DNA of 64,000 nt, from contig JABYQN010000002.1 of NCBI GenBank assembly GCA_022606135.1, forward strand, positions 3,782,001 to 3,846,000. Reading direction: 5' to 3'. This document shows, piece by piece, positions 21,942 to 35,432 of this stretch (position 1 is its first letter; every line of letters begins with the position of its first letter). The DNA comes from Fomes fomentarius (taxonomy: Eukaryota > Basidiomycota > Agaricomycetes > Polyporales > Polyporaceae). The notes under the pieces were generated by a model, which ran no database searches, was not told the origin of the DNA, and saw nothing but the letters and a program-made list of their open reading frames with translations. The translations under genes and the position numbers were made by a program.

Positions 21942-24900
21942 ATGTACGGGAATCATCATGCAGAGGGTGAGTGTCGATACATTGGCCCTGTCCTTTCCGC
22001 GAATGCAAGACTGCACACAGGTAGCAATGGCTGGACACCTAGGCAGAGGAGCTCGGATGACTCGGATACCGAGCGCGACCACCGCTCAAGCACTCGCTCA
22101 GATCCATCTTCCTCTCGTACAGGCACGAGAGGTCTGAACGGCACTTCAGATCCAGACTTCCGCCACAATGGTTCTGTCATTGATCTTCCTGAGGCTCCTC
22201 TACAACCATACTGGTCGGTGAAGCGTCATCTTACTTGCGGCAACCCCACGCCCCCTCCTCTTGGTACCCCCAAGATGATTCCATGGCGTTCCGCCCCCGG
22301 GAAGATCAAAACCGCTCACGCTGCCCTCGTACTTTGCCTGAACATCGACGTTGACCCCCCCGATATCATCAAAACGAACCCTTGTGCAGTTTTGGAAGCA
22401 TGGGTAGACCCCCATACCATGCCCTCTCACAAGGCGCTCGAGGTTATTGGCCAGAACCTCCAGCACCAGTTCGAGGGTCTCAATCCCAAAATCTCCTACA
22501 AACCCATCCTAGACCCTTCTAAGGATGACTTGAAACGTTTCTGCATGACCTTGCGCAAATCAGCAATGGAGGACGCCGTTCTGTTCCACTACAATGGACA
22601 CGGAGTACCGAAACCAACTCCAAGCGGCGAGCTGTGGTGTTTTAATCGGAATTACACGCAGTACATCCCCATCGCTCTCCAAGAGATCCAATCGTGGTTA
22701 CGTTCCCCATGCATCTTCATCTGGGATTGCTCTGCTGCAGGCAATCTACTGACCAACTTCGTCAAGTTCGCCGAACAGCGTGACAATGACGCGAAGCTGC
22801 AAGGAGGCGGCTATCCGGAAGGCATGCCGCCATTCTCGGAGTGCATCCAACTCGCTGCCTGTGCTGCGGATGAACAGCTTCCGTCATGCCCAGAGCTCCC
22901 AGCGGACCTGTTCACCTCCTGCTTAACCTCTCCTATTGACATCGCCCTGCGCTACTTTCTCCTCACGAATCAGCTGCCGAACGACATCTCCACTGATCAG
23001 GTCATGCAGCTCCCTGGAGATCTGAAGGACCGACGTACCCCCCTTGGTGAGCTGAACTGGATATTCACCGCTATTACCGACACCATTGCATGGACTACAT
23101 TCCCTCGCGAGGTATTCACACGTCTCTACCGTTCGGACCTACTCATAGCATCACTGTTCCGCAACTTCCTACTCGCCGAGCGCATCATGAAGAACTATCA
23201 CTGCACGCCTCACACATATCCGCCTCTTCCCCCTACTAACACACATCCCTTGTGGGCGTCATGGGACCTCGCAGTGGACGCTTGCCTTCGACAGTTACCA
23301 GACTTGTTGAAGCACGCAGAGCCTAGCGTTGCAAAGGATGTCTCCCTAGGCGCTAGAAATAGGCGACAGGCTGCCAGGAGTGATCCTGCAGCTCAGTCTA
23401 GCTCGTCAAACGCGCCCGGGGAGAAGCCTTACACGTACATTCCAAGTAGGTTCTTCACCGATCAGCTTACAGCTTTCGAGGTCTGGATATCGCGTGGTGG
23501 TTCCGCTCTCACGAAGCCCGGACCCCTCTCTCTTCCTGTCCAAACTCCTCCGGATCAGCTCAATAGCCTCGAAAGCTCGAGCAGCCTTTCACCATATGCT
23601 CAGATCAGCTTGGAGCAGAGCGACCACCATCTCGTCCCTCGCAAGCCACCAGACCAGCTTCCCATAGTCCTCCAAGTCCTCCTGTCTCAGCCCCATCGAC
23701 TTCGCGCGCTGATTCTCCTTTCCCAGTTTGTGGATCTTGGACCCTGGGCGGTACATCTCGCACTCACCATCGGTATCTTCCCGTATATCGCGCGGTTGCT
23801 GCAAGCCGCGGGGCAGGATCTCAAACCCGTCCTGATTTTCATATGGGCACGGATATCTGCGGTGGATCCGAGCTGTCAGGTCGATCTATACAACAACCAG
23901 GGCTATAAGTACTTCGCATCTGCATTGGCAGGCCAGGATGACCCGCGACAAACAGTCTTCCCGAACGGGTCGGAGCACAAGGCGATGTGTGCGTTTATCC
24001 TTTCTACTATCGCTCGCGACTACTTGAACGGCCAGAACGCATGTTGGCGCGAACGCGTGTTCGATTCGTGCTTCGAGAATCTCGACGAGGGTGATTTCCT
24101 GCTCCGCCAGTGGTCCGCCTTGTGCATCGCGCATATCTGGGACGGTAATGAAGAGATCAAGATTTATGGAGTCGACCGTGGCATGCAGGACAAGCTCATC
24201 GCGCTCCTGTCGGACGATTCTTCAGAGGTACGCTCCGCCGCGCTGTATGCGTTGAGTACCTTCCTCGGTGCGTCAGGTTCATCGGACCCGAACAAGCTTG
24301 GGGGAGGGGGTAGCGGGACGATGCATCAATTGGACGAGCGGATACACTTCCGGATGGAGGTCGCGGTAGTCACAGGCGCCGCGCTGGCAATCAAGGAGGA
24401 TGCAAGTCCGATGGTGCGCAAGGAGCTGCTCGTGCTCATCAGTTGCCTCGTGAAGGAGTGGCGCGGCTACTTCATCGTTTGTGCATGGATTTACTGGGAG
24501 GAGGACCGCAGGTGGAAAGAGGGCGAGGAGAATCAGCACCCCGACGATGATGTAGCTGCCATCGCGGTCACGGAGTGGCTGGAGAGCTTCGGAGACGACG
24601 AAGACTATCGCGCAGAGAACCGGGTCCTGCTCTCGTCGTTTTTCACCATATTCTCCATTCTACTCGAACTCTCCGTCGATCCTTACCAGGAGGTTGCGAC
24701 AAACGCCCAGACCATCGTGGACTATATCATGGCACTTCTGCTAGAGTCCCCATTTACGCGGCTTGACAGTACAACGCTGAGCCAGCCACCCGTCTCATAT
24801 TCCGACACCAAGCCCATCCTCAACGGCGCACGACAGCGGGCACCCTCGAGCCAGTCGTCTGCTCAGTCACACGGCCAACCTCCTACGCCTTCCGGCCGAC

Positions 24901-27157
24901 CACCGTTGATGCGCAGCGATACGATGACAAGCACGATTTCCAATGGCGTGAGCAGCACTCTTCGTCGGACATCGTCGTTCGCAAACGCGCTCAAGAATCT
25001 CGCGGGTAACATTGCATTCCCCTCCATCGAGGACGGCCGCTCGTCCCCCAAGCCGCAGCTCGATGCCCAGGAGCGCACCGAGATTGTACAGGGTGTATCA
25101 AGACCACCCTCTCCGAACCTCAACTTTGCGCAATACACCTCACCCTACTCGCGTCCTGGGAGCCCCGAGGGCAGCTATCTGCAGGCGAGTTCCACTGCAG
25201 GAGACTCGCACCCTCCGGCCATGGACTTCTTGCCGTCAGACGTCATGGAGGCGCTGATGGAGGAGGACATGGAGCGCCTCAAGGCGAGACGTCGTATTGG
25301 CCAGCATGGACGCCACCACGGACTTCCAGCGCATCGGGACGGATTCGGCGGAGCTGTAAGCCCTGCCGGGAGCACGTTCTCCGTGGACTCGAGCGTCATC
25401 CTCGGGCTAGGCACGGGCGTCGGTATTCGCGATGTTCTCCCACTCAAGAGCAGATTTTACGATTGGTGTTGCGAGTACTTCAAGGAGCCCCAGATGAGGG
25501 TGCGTCATGCCCTCATCGTGTCACTTATGCCTTCTGACGATCCATCTAGCAACCGGAAGTCGAGGAGCCGGGCAGCCTCCAGTATAACAATCAGGTTTGG
25601 CGCCAGCAGCGGAACGAGCAAGTGATCGAGAATACCGAGAAGCAATCCCGAGATGCGCGTAAGTTCCTAGCGCAAACATGGCCTCACGAGAGTCAAGGGC
25701 TGACATGTCGTTTGTATAGCGCGCTGCAGATGGGAGAAGCCTGTCACCACGATATCTATCAATGGTCTCCCTCAGTCGCTGGCGTTCCATACCTATGATC
25801 CACATCTGGTAATCGCCAACGAGTCTGACATGATCACGTACGTGAAGTGTTGTGAATGCAGTCGCGACCTGCGCTGAGCTGACTGATCCGCAACAGTGTG
25901 TGGGATTGGATCAAGCGGAAGCGGTTGAACAGGTTCTTCAACGGAAACCCTCGGGGGACGAGCATCACCTCGCTGCACCTCATCAATCAGGATGTGGGAG
26001 GGATCATCCTCACTGGTGCTGGTGCGTCGACGTTGTCCCATGTCAGGAGTTTGGCAGTGTTCGTGCTAACGATCTGGTTCAGCGGACGGCATGATCCGAC
26101 TGTATCGCAACTACGACTCATCGCTGAGCAATGGCCCAGTGCAGATGGTCAGCGCATTCCGAGGGCTGAACGAAGTGCTACGGGTCCAGCGCGGCAGTGG
26201 CGTAGTCACAGACTGGAAGCAGGTCGGTGGTACTCTGATGGTCAGCGGAGACTCACGCATCATCCGTGTGTGGGATGCGCAGTCCGAGAGCCAAGTCATG
26301 GTATGCATCCCTGTCATGTCTTTTCAATAAACTCAAGAGCTCATGCCGTTATACAGGACCTGGACACGAACGCGGAAAGTCCCGTCACGGCGCTCGTATC
26401 CGACACAGGCTCCTCTTCGACGTTCCTGGCGAGCTTTGCCGACGGCACGGTCAAGATCTTCGATCGACGGCTGGAGGAAGACGACGCGGTCGTAAGATCG
26501 TATCACCAGCACACATCTTGGGTGCAAAATGTCAAGTGGCATCCTATACAGGCCGGACATTTCCTTTCTGGCAGGTGAGCGCATCACGCACTGCGGCCCT
26601 CTGCCAACTTCCGCGAGAGTGCTGATAACCGTGTGATTCCGGTAGCCTGGACGGTGAAGTCAAGCTCTGGGACATTCGAGGCGGCGACGCGCCCATGCAC
26701 ACTTGGGACATGTTTCCCCACGGGCTCTCATCGTTCGATGTGCACGAGCAGACAGAAGTGTTCGCAGCGTACGTGATACTCCACCTCCACCTCCACCTCT
26801 CCCATCGCTCCTAGCTGACGTGCTCGCGCGCGAGACAGAACGTCGTCCCTGACCGCCGCGAACTGGCGGTCACAGCGCTCGGAAGTGCGCTCGCTGTCGT
26901 CCAGGAGAGAGATCGGCTCGCTCACGGCGTCGCTCTCGATCCCGCCCGCGCGCGAGAGCATGACGCCGTTCACGCCCAAGACGAGCAGCCTTGCGTTCCA
27001 CCCGCGCGAGATGGTGTTCGGCGTTGGGTACTGGGACGGCACCGGTGAGTCGAGTGGATGCGGTACTTGTTACGAGCGTGTGGCTAATCGCGCCCCTTGG
27101 CTTCTTTGTACTATTACAGTTCGCATCATGGGCTGCAAGCTGCCATCCGTGTCGTGA
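21942..27157 (+). CDS. RAPTOR/Kog1 homologue, TORC1 scaffold subunit
   Basis: Substrate-presenting subunit of TOR complex 1. The N-terminal raptor-conserved caspase-like domain is clear: 'LVLCLNIDVDPPDIIKTNPC', 'LFHYNGHGVPKPT' and 'IFIWDCSAAGNLL'. HEAT-like repeats follow ('LIALLSDDSSEVRSAALYAL'), then a Ser/Pro-rich region and C-terminal WD40 blades ('SVWDWIKRK'-like, 'RIIRVWDAQSE', 'GEVKLWDIRGGD', 'VGYWDGTVRIMG'). Exons: 21942-25499 (one unusually long exon), 25550-25658, 25720-25837, 25897-26021, 26083-26300, 26357-26574, 26646-26768, 26839-27044 and 27120-27157, in frame for 1570 residues. The first exon may hide an N-terminal intron (AGGGTGAGTG near 21965), so the exact start is the least certain point. 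Confidence 0.92.
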
Positions 27158-29284
27158 GACTCTCTCTTGTATTGGTCTTAGATGCATCATCCACGGTCTC
27201 CTGTCCCTTTCTGTTCCCTCGTCTTCGTCTTCACGAGGAAGGATCAAACTGTCGGACTGTTCTATTGCGGTTCTCGCCTCAACCATGCGTCTAGTGTTTG
27301 TTCTTCGCATTCGTCCCCCAAGCTAATAGGGCCCGAACCCCTCTCGAACTATGCAGATCCTATGCCTGCTCCCAAGCTCGTTCCAAGTAGCACCACATTC
27401 CCCTTCCCCCAAGCTCCTACGGCCCATGTCTCACCCCTGCGCATGCTAGTATATAGGTAGCACTCACAATGTACCATAGCGAAAGTACGTAATCTATTAT
27501 AGCCCTGTATTCCGTCCCACCGCCGACCGGTGGGACCCTGTCCCGCCGACGTCGGCTCTGTCGCGCGAGCAGATAGATCCCCACCAGAAGGTCGGAGAGT
27601 AGAGACAGCGGAGGCGGTGTAGGCGACAATCAGAGCGCTCCGTTCATACATATGCCATCGCGTTGCTATCGACCGAACACTGCAGATCCTTCAAGAAGAC
27701 AACCAGCGCGGCTTGATTTTGGCGCGGATCGCCGCTGTTTGCGCCACAAGCTTAAGACTACCTCAGTTTGGGCCATGACGCAATCGGGGAAGGTTGCTGT
27801 ACACTATAAGTTGACATCGGATACCACATAGCTAGCCAACGCTGAGCCAGTACTTTGGTGTACATGTATGCACTGAGTCTGACTCCTGAGCTAGGGCTGC
27901 TGTGGGGTGCCTGCAACGTGGATGAAGTGTGCGCCAAGCTCCGAGTATAAAAGGCATTGGCTTCTCGCGGAACGCTTCTCGTGAAAGCACCCGCGAGAGA
28001 CGCCTTCTCGGGCTTCGGGGCTGCGGACCTACGCGTGCGCGCTATTCACTAATCAGGAAGGAGAAGAAGTGTGGTACTAGGCGTAGGGCGAGTCGGTGAT
28101 TCATGAGAACTGATTGAAGATCGGCGCCGGCGTCGTGATGTTTCGACGCATACCGTGAGGACGAGCCGTGCGTGTCGAAAGAAGTGCATATATACATATG
28201 CGTATATAGAAAGCAAACCAGGACGCGGTTGAGGGAATTTGGCGGTGAGGCTCGAGACTAACTAAGTATTGGCCATGGGCCAGGGGCAATGATGGATACA
28301 GAGGTACAGGCTGGTAAATGCGGTGAAGCATCAGGTCGACGACGGGTGCGCTTTGTGGCGGCGCCATTCGGGGGATTGAAATGTTCCAGACGATGGACCC
28401 GTGAACCACGGAACATGATCTCTTTGCGCGTATGTAGGTACAGTGAGATGCACTGATGCACTGGCAGTGACTCCTTGAGAAGTAAAGCCTGAGATAAACT
28501 ATGCGGAACATATGCCCCGTTCAAGACATCGTATGTAGGGTTATATGCATTTGAGAACAGCCTGGAAGTTGTGTCTATGAACCTGTTGCTTCACGAGCAG
28601 CATAAATTGGGTGTCCCACACGTAACATTGTAAGACCTCGGATGAGAAGGGTGGAAGTCTGTGCGTCAGGCACGGAGGAAGCCGATCTGATCTGAGATAT
28701 CGCGCGTCCGGAGACTTTTGACTGGAGTGCAACCCGAGTGCAACGCTATTGGACGCGCTCGGCCGTAAGCAAGTACTCAACGGCTCCGCTTACTATTCTC
28801 ATGTTCTACAGCCTATGAGAAGTTCCACTTGGCACGGTGCGCTATCAGAAACCAAGTGGCGGTCTGTATTCATCTAGACTCTTGTGGTGTGATTCCCCTC
28901 ATGGTTCGTCTCTGTTGGTCCCGGAAATTGTGGTGTTTCAACAGGCCCGGTGTACTAGGCGTTTATAAGCAAGCTGAAGAGGATGACGAGTGAGGCGGAA
29001 GAGGGCACTAGACAAATGCTAATGGACACGATGATCGTGGCGACGCGCCGAGCAGACCCTGAGTGGACGCAGACTGGTGTTGACATCGCTTCAGTCTTTG
29101 ACAGATGTCCGATCGTCAGGCCTCCTCCTCCACTCCTATTCCAATTTCACTGTCTGATCTTCTCTCAGCCCTGTAGGTGCATGGATATAAGCTCGCCCGT
29201 GCCGCTTTCTCGCCCATCCTCTGGCTTCATCCAGAGCTGCCACTCCTTTCCTCCCACTAACCTAGCCTTTCTTCTGCTACTGTG
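27158..29284. other. 2.1 kb intergenic region with one orphan TATA box
   Basis: No coding gene is supported across this stretch. TATAAAAGG at 27946-27954 is followed by a potential stem (TCTCGCGG at 27963-27970 with CCGCGAGA at 27991-27998) and no open frame. GATATAAGC near 29183 is a possible promoter element for the membrane protein starting at 29285. Confidence 0.4.
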
Positions 29285-30527
29285 ATGGCTCCCGTGCCTG
29301 GCGAATACTACGGACCCGATGAGGATGAGTACACGAAGAATCTCGAGAGGTTCTTCGTTGCGGGCGACTTCATCTGTGGTGTCGGATATGGTGCGTTGAT
29401 CGTCAATTCATCTAAAGCCCCAGGTTCGTGGACTGAAAGCCTGGATCCCGCAGGCATACAACTGCTCCTTTGGTCATCATGCATGCTCTATCTCTGGAAG
29501 CAGCGCAAACGGAGCTGGAAGACTATCTTCCTTCTCAGCTATCTCTCCCTTCTCTTCATAATCGAGACCATCTTTTGCATAGTCCAAGCCCGCACCGTCC
29601 AAGTCATCTACATCGAGAACCGGAATTATCCTGGCGGCCCGTGGGCGTACTTCCTCGACACCCAGTATCTCGCCATCAACGTCATGTTCTACGCCACGCT
29701 CTTCGTGCTTACGTTCCTATCTGATATTCTGGTGGTGAGTGATTCCTTTACGCTCATGGTGTGAACGTCGTGGTCTGAGGCACTGCCGCAGCTCTGGCGT
29801 TGTTGGATCATCTGGACGGTCTCAGGCCAAGCAGTAGCATACGCCGTCATCGCCCTTCCCACCATCATGCTCCTCGCCTCCTTCGGTAAGTTCATCCACT
29901 CTATCTCACGCTTCCTCCACGAAATCGTACCGATCTCGCTACCAAACGTCCGCAGTCATGGGCACACTCTGGACACTCCAATCCAGCCACCCCGGCCTCT
30001 CGCTCTACAGCGCACAACCCCTCGCCTACGGCACAGCATACTACGCCCTCTCGCTCGGGGTGAACATCATCCTCACCATCCTCATCCTCTTCCGCCTCCT
30101 CATGTACCGCCGCACGCACCTCGCGCACCTCCCCGCCCAACACGCACAGCAGTACTTCTCGCTCGCGACGCTCATCGTCGAGTCCGCCGCGCTCTACTCG
30201 GTGTTCTCCATCGCCTTCCTCCTCTCCTACGCGCTCGACAACCCCGTGAACCAGGTGTTCCTCGGCTGCGCGTCCGCCGCGCAGCAGATCGCGACGTATC
30301 TGATCATATACCGCGTCGCGGACGGCACGGCGTGGGACAAGGACAAGGTCGAGTCCCGCACGCTCACCTCGATGCACGCGCGCACGGCGGGCGTGTCGGA
30401 TTTCGAGAAGCACGACCCGAATGACGTACAGTTCACGTCCGAGTTCTCTGTCTCGGAGATCACGGAGTCCAGGGCCGCCACTGAGTCCAAGCTCGGCATC
30501 GAGACGACACATGGACTCGCCGTATGA
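29285..30527 (+). CDS. Multi-pass membrane protein, paralogue A
   Basis: Four exons, 29285-29390, 29454-29734, 29792-29885 and 29956-30527, give 350 residues. About seven hydrophobic segments can be read, starting with 'FICGVGYG|IQLLLWSSCMLYLW' and including 'IALPTIMLLASF' and 'NIILTILILFRLLMYRR'. The last helix ends in 'YLIIYRVADGTAW', a tail typical of the large agaricomycete 7-TM protein families of unknown function (receptor-like topology). The cytosolic C-terminus is polar. 'RNYPGGPWAYFLDTQ' and 'LWTLQSSHPGLSLYS' are nearly identical in paralogue B at 32111. The ATG at 29285 is used rather than the GTG just upstream. Confidence 0.75.
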
Positions 30528-32110
30528 TCGTCTTCCCTAGAGTCTATGATCCCGAGGTCCTTCAGACGTTGTCTTCGTGGATGTATGCGCGTTCAGCGGT
30601 GCTGGGTGAGTGGTCCGCTCCAGACTCAGACTCGGGCTATGTTTGCCAGTATATATATGTGTGTGTGTTGTTGTAGTCGCGTCGCACTGTGTGCTGGGGG
30701 TCTCGAGTTACCACTTAGTAGTTAGTTGTACGGGTGTAATCTAGCATCAGCATTGTACCACTAATTCATTTGCATCCTCGTTTCTTTTCTTCCTCCGTTA
30801 TACCTGGCAGCGTTGCAGGTACGCAGCAGCCTGTAATGACAATAGAACTACTATTCTCGTCCATTTGAACTTGGTATGCGGTGACGTCGATGTCATCATG
30901 GGCGTCTACTGCGACCGCGGCCTTTGCTCCCAACCACCATGTCGAAGTCATCTTTCTCTGCGGCTGCTCCGGTGTATATCGGCGCATATATCCCTTTGTA
31001 TCACTGGTGACACTTTTCTTGGGGTATGTACGCACTCAACCCGAAGATGTCGGTAAGGTGGCTCTGAAATGACAGGGTCCGCTCGCCTGGCATGCACCTG
31101 TTCACTAGTATGTAGAAACATCTCTCTTCTCGCCTCTCGTCCTGTCTCGCAATTTGCACTTCACAATGGGCCCCCGCTTTGTTCATCCCCCACTTGGCCT
31201 TCTCCTCGTGCTCGTGCGCACACGCGATTGATATCCTGTAGAGGTTTTGCCCCTCTCGGCCCACCGAGGGTGCAAAAGCGGAACCCCCACCCCAAAACAA
31301 CCTCGGACGCAAGGTCCTCAGTCAACATCCATCAAGGGGCTTGTTGAACGCTCATCGGGCTGCCCTTTCACCTTGACATCGGCATTCAGTCCGGTCTCCG
31401 GAGTCCGTACGTTCTCACAGTCGGTCCTCCGGCGGACAATCGGGCCTTGATTTAACATTGTATGTCGGTCGCCGTTTCCGTGATCCTTCTGAAGCTAATA
31501 CGGACCATTGCGTCAGTAGATATTCTTGGTTGACAATGACAGTCATGCTGTGGTCGTCGTGGCGGGGCACTGTCGATCTTGCATGGAAGCACTTTCGAGC
31601 GCGAGGTTCATCATCTGCACTCAGTGGTCCCTCTGTTTCAGCTGCACAGCGCCAGGTACATATCCTCCAACGAGATACCTGATCAAAAGCAAATCCTTCT
31701 GGTATGGATGCGCGAATGGCGATCATGACCATCGCTATCAGCTCGAACAGTCGATTTGTGGCAGCGAACCTGCATGCATGTGTCAGTGTGGCACAAGCTC
31801 ATAGTTCCGTCTCCGGTGAAATCATAACAACTGCGTCCGCGGAGGCTTCGCACACAGCCCACATGATTTGGTCAGAATTCAGAAGCTGCCCTGGCCGCAT
31901 TCTCGGCGGGCCCTGAGTATGCAAATGTGCTTCTCATGCACGCACCGGTGCCGGCCTCGGACATGGATTGACATGTTCGCGCGGATACAGAAGGCACCAT
32001 GCGTGGTATAAGGATGGGGGAGGTGGGCCCCTCGTACTCCGGACGTTCCTCTCTTCTAAGTTTGTCTTGTCCTACTTTCACCCTTCTCTACTTTCCGTTT
32101 CTCGCTTCAT
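30528..32110. other. Intergenic between membrane paralogues
   Basis: About 1.6 kb without a supported gene. There is a short TA/TG run near 30650-30680 and otherwise no recognisable element. Confidence 0.4.
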
Positions 32111-33522
32111 ATGTCACCGTACTATGGGCCCGTGGAAGACGAGGGCACTATCAACCTAGAGAGGTTCTTCCTCGCCGGCGACTTTGTGACTGGCGTAGGC
32201 TACGGTACGTCCTCCCATTCCTCCTCTACTGCGCTCGCTGGCACCTAACTCATCACATCATACTCATGCGCAGGCGTCCAGCTTGTCCTCTGGGCGACAT
32301 GTGCGCGGTACCTCTGGAAGCGGCGCCAGCAGGGGAAGCAGACCAGCTTCCTGCTGTGCTACATTACCGTGCTGCTCGTCATCGAGACGATTTACGGTAT
32401 CGTCCAGGCGCGCACGGTGCAGGTCATGTACATCGATAACCGCAACTACCCCGGCGGCCCGTGGCAGTACTTCCTCGACACGCAGAACCTGGCGATCAAT
32501 GTGATGTTCTACGCGACGCTCTTCCTGATCACATTTTTGTGTGATGTGCTCGTGGTGAGTTACGCTTCTGACGGTCCCTCGTCGTCAGCCCCTACATTCT
32601 GTTTTGCGCCGATACTGGTGACTGATGTCGTCTGCTGTCGTAGCTCTGGCGATGCTGGGTTATTTGGACGGCCTCGGGACACTACATCGCATACGCAGTT
32701 ACATTGGTTCCATTCATCATGCTTATCGCATCCTTCGGTAAGCATGCCCTCACCCCTGAACCTTCGTCATCCCCACTGAACTCGTCCTACGCAGTCATGG
32801 GCACACTATGGACCCTCCAATCCAGCCACCCCGGCCTCTCGCTCTACAGCAAGCAGCCACTTGCCTACGGCACGGCCTACTACGCGATCTCGCTCGGCGT
32901 GAACATCGTGCTCACGTTCCTCATCGTCGCGCGCCTCATCATGTACCGCCGCACGCACCTCGCGCACCTCCCCGCAGAGCACGCGCAGCAGTACCTCTCG
33001 CTCGCGACGCTCATCGTGGAGAGCGCGGCGCTGTACACGGCGTTTGCGATCGCGTTCCTCGTCTCGTATGGGATGAACAACCCGATCAACCAGATTTGGC
33101 TCGGGTTCGCGCAGGCTGCTCAGGTCAGTATCTATCTTGCTGTTATCGGGTTCGTATCATGGCAGGCATGGATCGCTGACGGGCCACATTCATGCATGCA
33201 TACACTTTGGCTTCGTAACATGTTACATCGTATACAGCAAGTCGCAACGTACCTGATCATCTACCGCGTCGCGGACGGGACGGCGTGGACGAAGAATTCG
33301 ATGGACTCGGCGGCGCTCACGACCATGAACTTCAACACCAGGAACGGCACGGAGGCGAACAAGAAGAATCAGAGACGAGTCGGACCGTCGGCTACTTCGG
33401 TGGAGCTGACGAGGGACTCGTCGTATGCAGGTACTAATGCCGTCGAGTTGGATCCAGATGGGATGATGGAGTCGGGGGAGTTGCACGAGAAGAAAGTGAA
33501 GACGCAGACGTGCGAGACGTGA
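32111..33522 (+). CDS. Multi-pass membrane protein, paralogue B, with one extra intron
   Basis: Five exons, 32111-32204, 32274-32554, 32644-32737, 32795-33123 and 33238-33522, give 360 residues. The first three introns are at the same positions and phases as in paralogue A, and exons 2 and 3 have the same lengths (281 and 94). An additional 114-base intron (GTCAGT...TACAG) splits 'AAQ|QVATYLIIYRVADG', which is uninterrupted in paralogue A. That intron contains no in-frame stop and is divisible by three, so retention would add 38 residues. About seven membrane segments; a polar C-terminal tail rich in Asn, Glu and Lys. Function unknown, receptor-like topology. Confidence 0.75.
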
Positions 33523-33942
33523 GCGTGGGGTGGCTGGGTTGTTTTGCGTACTGTCGTCTGTTTGTATTGCTTGGTGTGTAGTGAGTGATAGCTGGAGGGA
33601 GACCGTGACTGTTCTCGAGTGAAGGGGTTACGCTTTAGAGAATGGCACAAGGTTTGGTGAGGCAGGGTCAACAGAAGGCTCATTCGCGTTCAATAATTAC
33701 TATTAGTATTACCTTGAGGCGTGCTGCACTCCCTTCAAACCACAAAGAAGGAACTCGAGAACACGTTAACTTGAATCACGCATGAATATCTGTGAATCTA
33801 TGTTTGTATTCGCATCTACGTTCGCATCTATGTACCCATCATCAACGACGGTGCCCGCAACCGTGACGTCAATGGTTGTTTTGGTTTTGGTGGGTGTACA
33901 TGTGCATGCATGGCGAAAGAGATCTCGGCGCCGGCCGCCAGA
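33523..33942. other. Convergent spacer, includes left edge of duplicated block
   Basis: 3' spacer between membrane paralogue B (+) and kinase K2 (-). Similarity to the K3 copy begins at about 33751. Confidence 0.5.
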
Positions 33943-35312
33943 TCAGACAAACACTGGCTGGTCCGAAGGGGTGATGGGATAGTAGTGCTCGCGGAATTTC
34001 TCCGACATACGGTCGTAGTCCTCCAGCCAGCGAGCCTCCATGGCCCGAGGGGACAAGAACGCGGTGGTGGTGTATGATGATGGGTCTGCGGAGGCACCAT
34101 CGGCGACCGGCGCCGCATAGACGGTGTTGGCGCTCCAGGCCGAGAGAGAGGAGTAAGAGCTTGAGTCCGTGAAGAGGTAGTGGGATTCCTCCTTGCGGGC
34201 AGCGGGGTGCAGGTCCTCCACGGGAGGCGTGAAGTACGACTGTTTAGTGGACTCCGGCTCCTGGTAGGCGTACTGGTGGGGTTGGGCGTACACCTGCGGC
34301 TGTGGCTGCTGCTGGTGATACGCCTCCGCGTACTTCTTGTTCGCGATGTCAACGGCGGCCATGGTCGCAGTCGGCGCACGGAAGAACGTGTCGACCTCCA
34401 GCACCATCTTGCGCAGCATCGGGAGTGAGATCCGGTGGAGCGGGCTCAGCGTGAAGATGCTGAGCAGGATGGCGTACGCGCCCTCGGACATCGGCAGCGA
34501 GTCGTACAGGAACTTCGGGTCCTCGCAGAAGCGCGCGAAGTTCTTGTCCTTCATCGACGCCTCCTCCCATGGGTTCATGCTGCTGATCATGTTCACCAAC
34601 ATCACCCCCAGCCCCCAGATGTCGTTTGAGGGCGCACAGTAGGGCTGCGGACCAGCGCACTCTGCAGAAGGAAGAAGTAAGAAGGAAACACAGGTCAGGA
34701 TCGAGCAGGGAGGAGATGGTAGGAGAAGGCGAACTTACCAGGAGCCATATAATGCAGAGTACCACACCCGAAACTGTCCACAATGTGCTCGTTCGTCGCG
34801 ATACCGAAGTCGGCGAGGTAGATCTGCGACCCGTCCTTGCTCAGCAGGACGTTCTCCGGCTTGAGATCCCGGTGCGCGATCCCGGCATCATGGCACGCCT
34901 GCACCGCGTCGATGAGCGAGACGAACGCGGCCCGGAGGAGATTGTCGTTGTACATGTACGTCTGCCCCTGGCAGATCTGTTCGTACATGTCTCCCCCAGA
35001 GTGGTAGTCGAGGACGATGCACAAGTACTCATCGTCTTCGTACACGTCGCGGAGGCCCACGATGTTCGGGTGGTGGGAGACGACGGCGTGGAATGCGACC
35101 TCGCGGTGGAACATCTCGATCTCGTGGGGCCGCCGGCCGACCTTTGGGATGACTTTGACGGCGCGGTAGGGGTCCTCGGTAGGGCTGGCGCGGAGGTCGA
35201 CAGCCTGGTAGACGACGCCGAAGGTGCCCGTTCCGATGAGTTTGCGAAGGTAGTAGCGGTCATCAACGGCACAGCCGCTGAGGTTGGGGAGGCGGACGAC
35301 GGAGGACGACAT
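33943..35312 (-). CDS. Serine/threonine protein kinase K2
   Basis: Two exons, 35312-34739 and 34661-33943 (430 residues), with a 77-base intron GTAAGT...CTGCAG after 'YMAP', the same position as in K1 and K3. Kinase motifs: 'LIGTGTFGVVYQA', 'YRAVKVIPK', 'LDYHSGGDMYEQ', 'HRDLKPENVLLS', 'LADFGIA', 'MAPECAGPQPYC', all catalytic residues intact. The C-terminal third is rich in Gln, Tyr and Pro ('YHQQQPQPQVYAQPHQYAYQ') and is probably disordered. It differs from K3 at few residues and from K1 much more. The long open frames on the opposite strand are shadows of its GC-rich codons. Confidence 0.9.
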
Positions 35313-35352
35313 GACAGTGACTGAATACTGAGGTGGGTGGATGATGATGTGT

Positions 35353-35391
35353 GTTCACCTGGAACGACGAAGGAGTATGTTCACCTGGAAC
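35353..35391 (-). repeat. Two-copy GTTCCAGGTGAAC leader array of K2
   Basis: Two exact copies at 35353-35365 and 35379-35391 (seen on the plus strand as GTTCACCTGGAAC), starting 26 bases apart, between the K2 TATA box and ATG. Confidence 0.85.
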
Positions 35392-35432
35392 GACGAGGAC
35401 GATGGGGGGCCCTGGACGCCAGAGGGCCTCCT

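Noticed and set aside
34626..35324. Long plus-strand frame opposite K2 (and 60652-61407 opposite K3)
   Set aside because: Shadow frames of GC-rich kinase codons; no domain, and the sense strand is a clear kinase.
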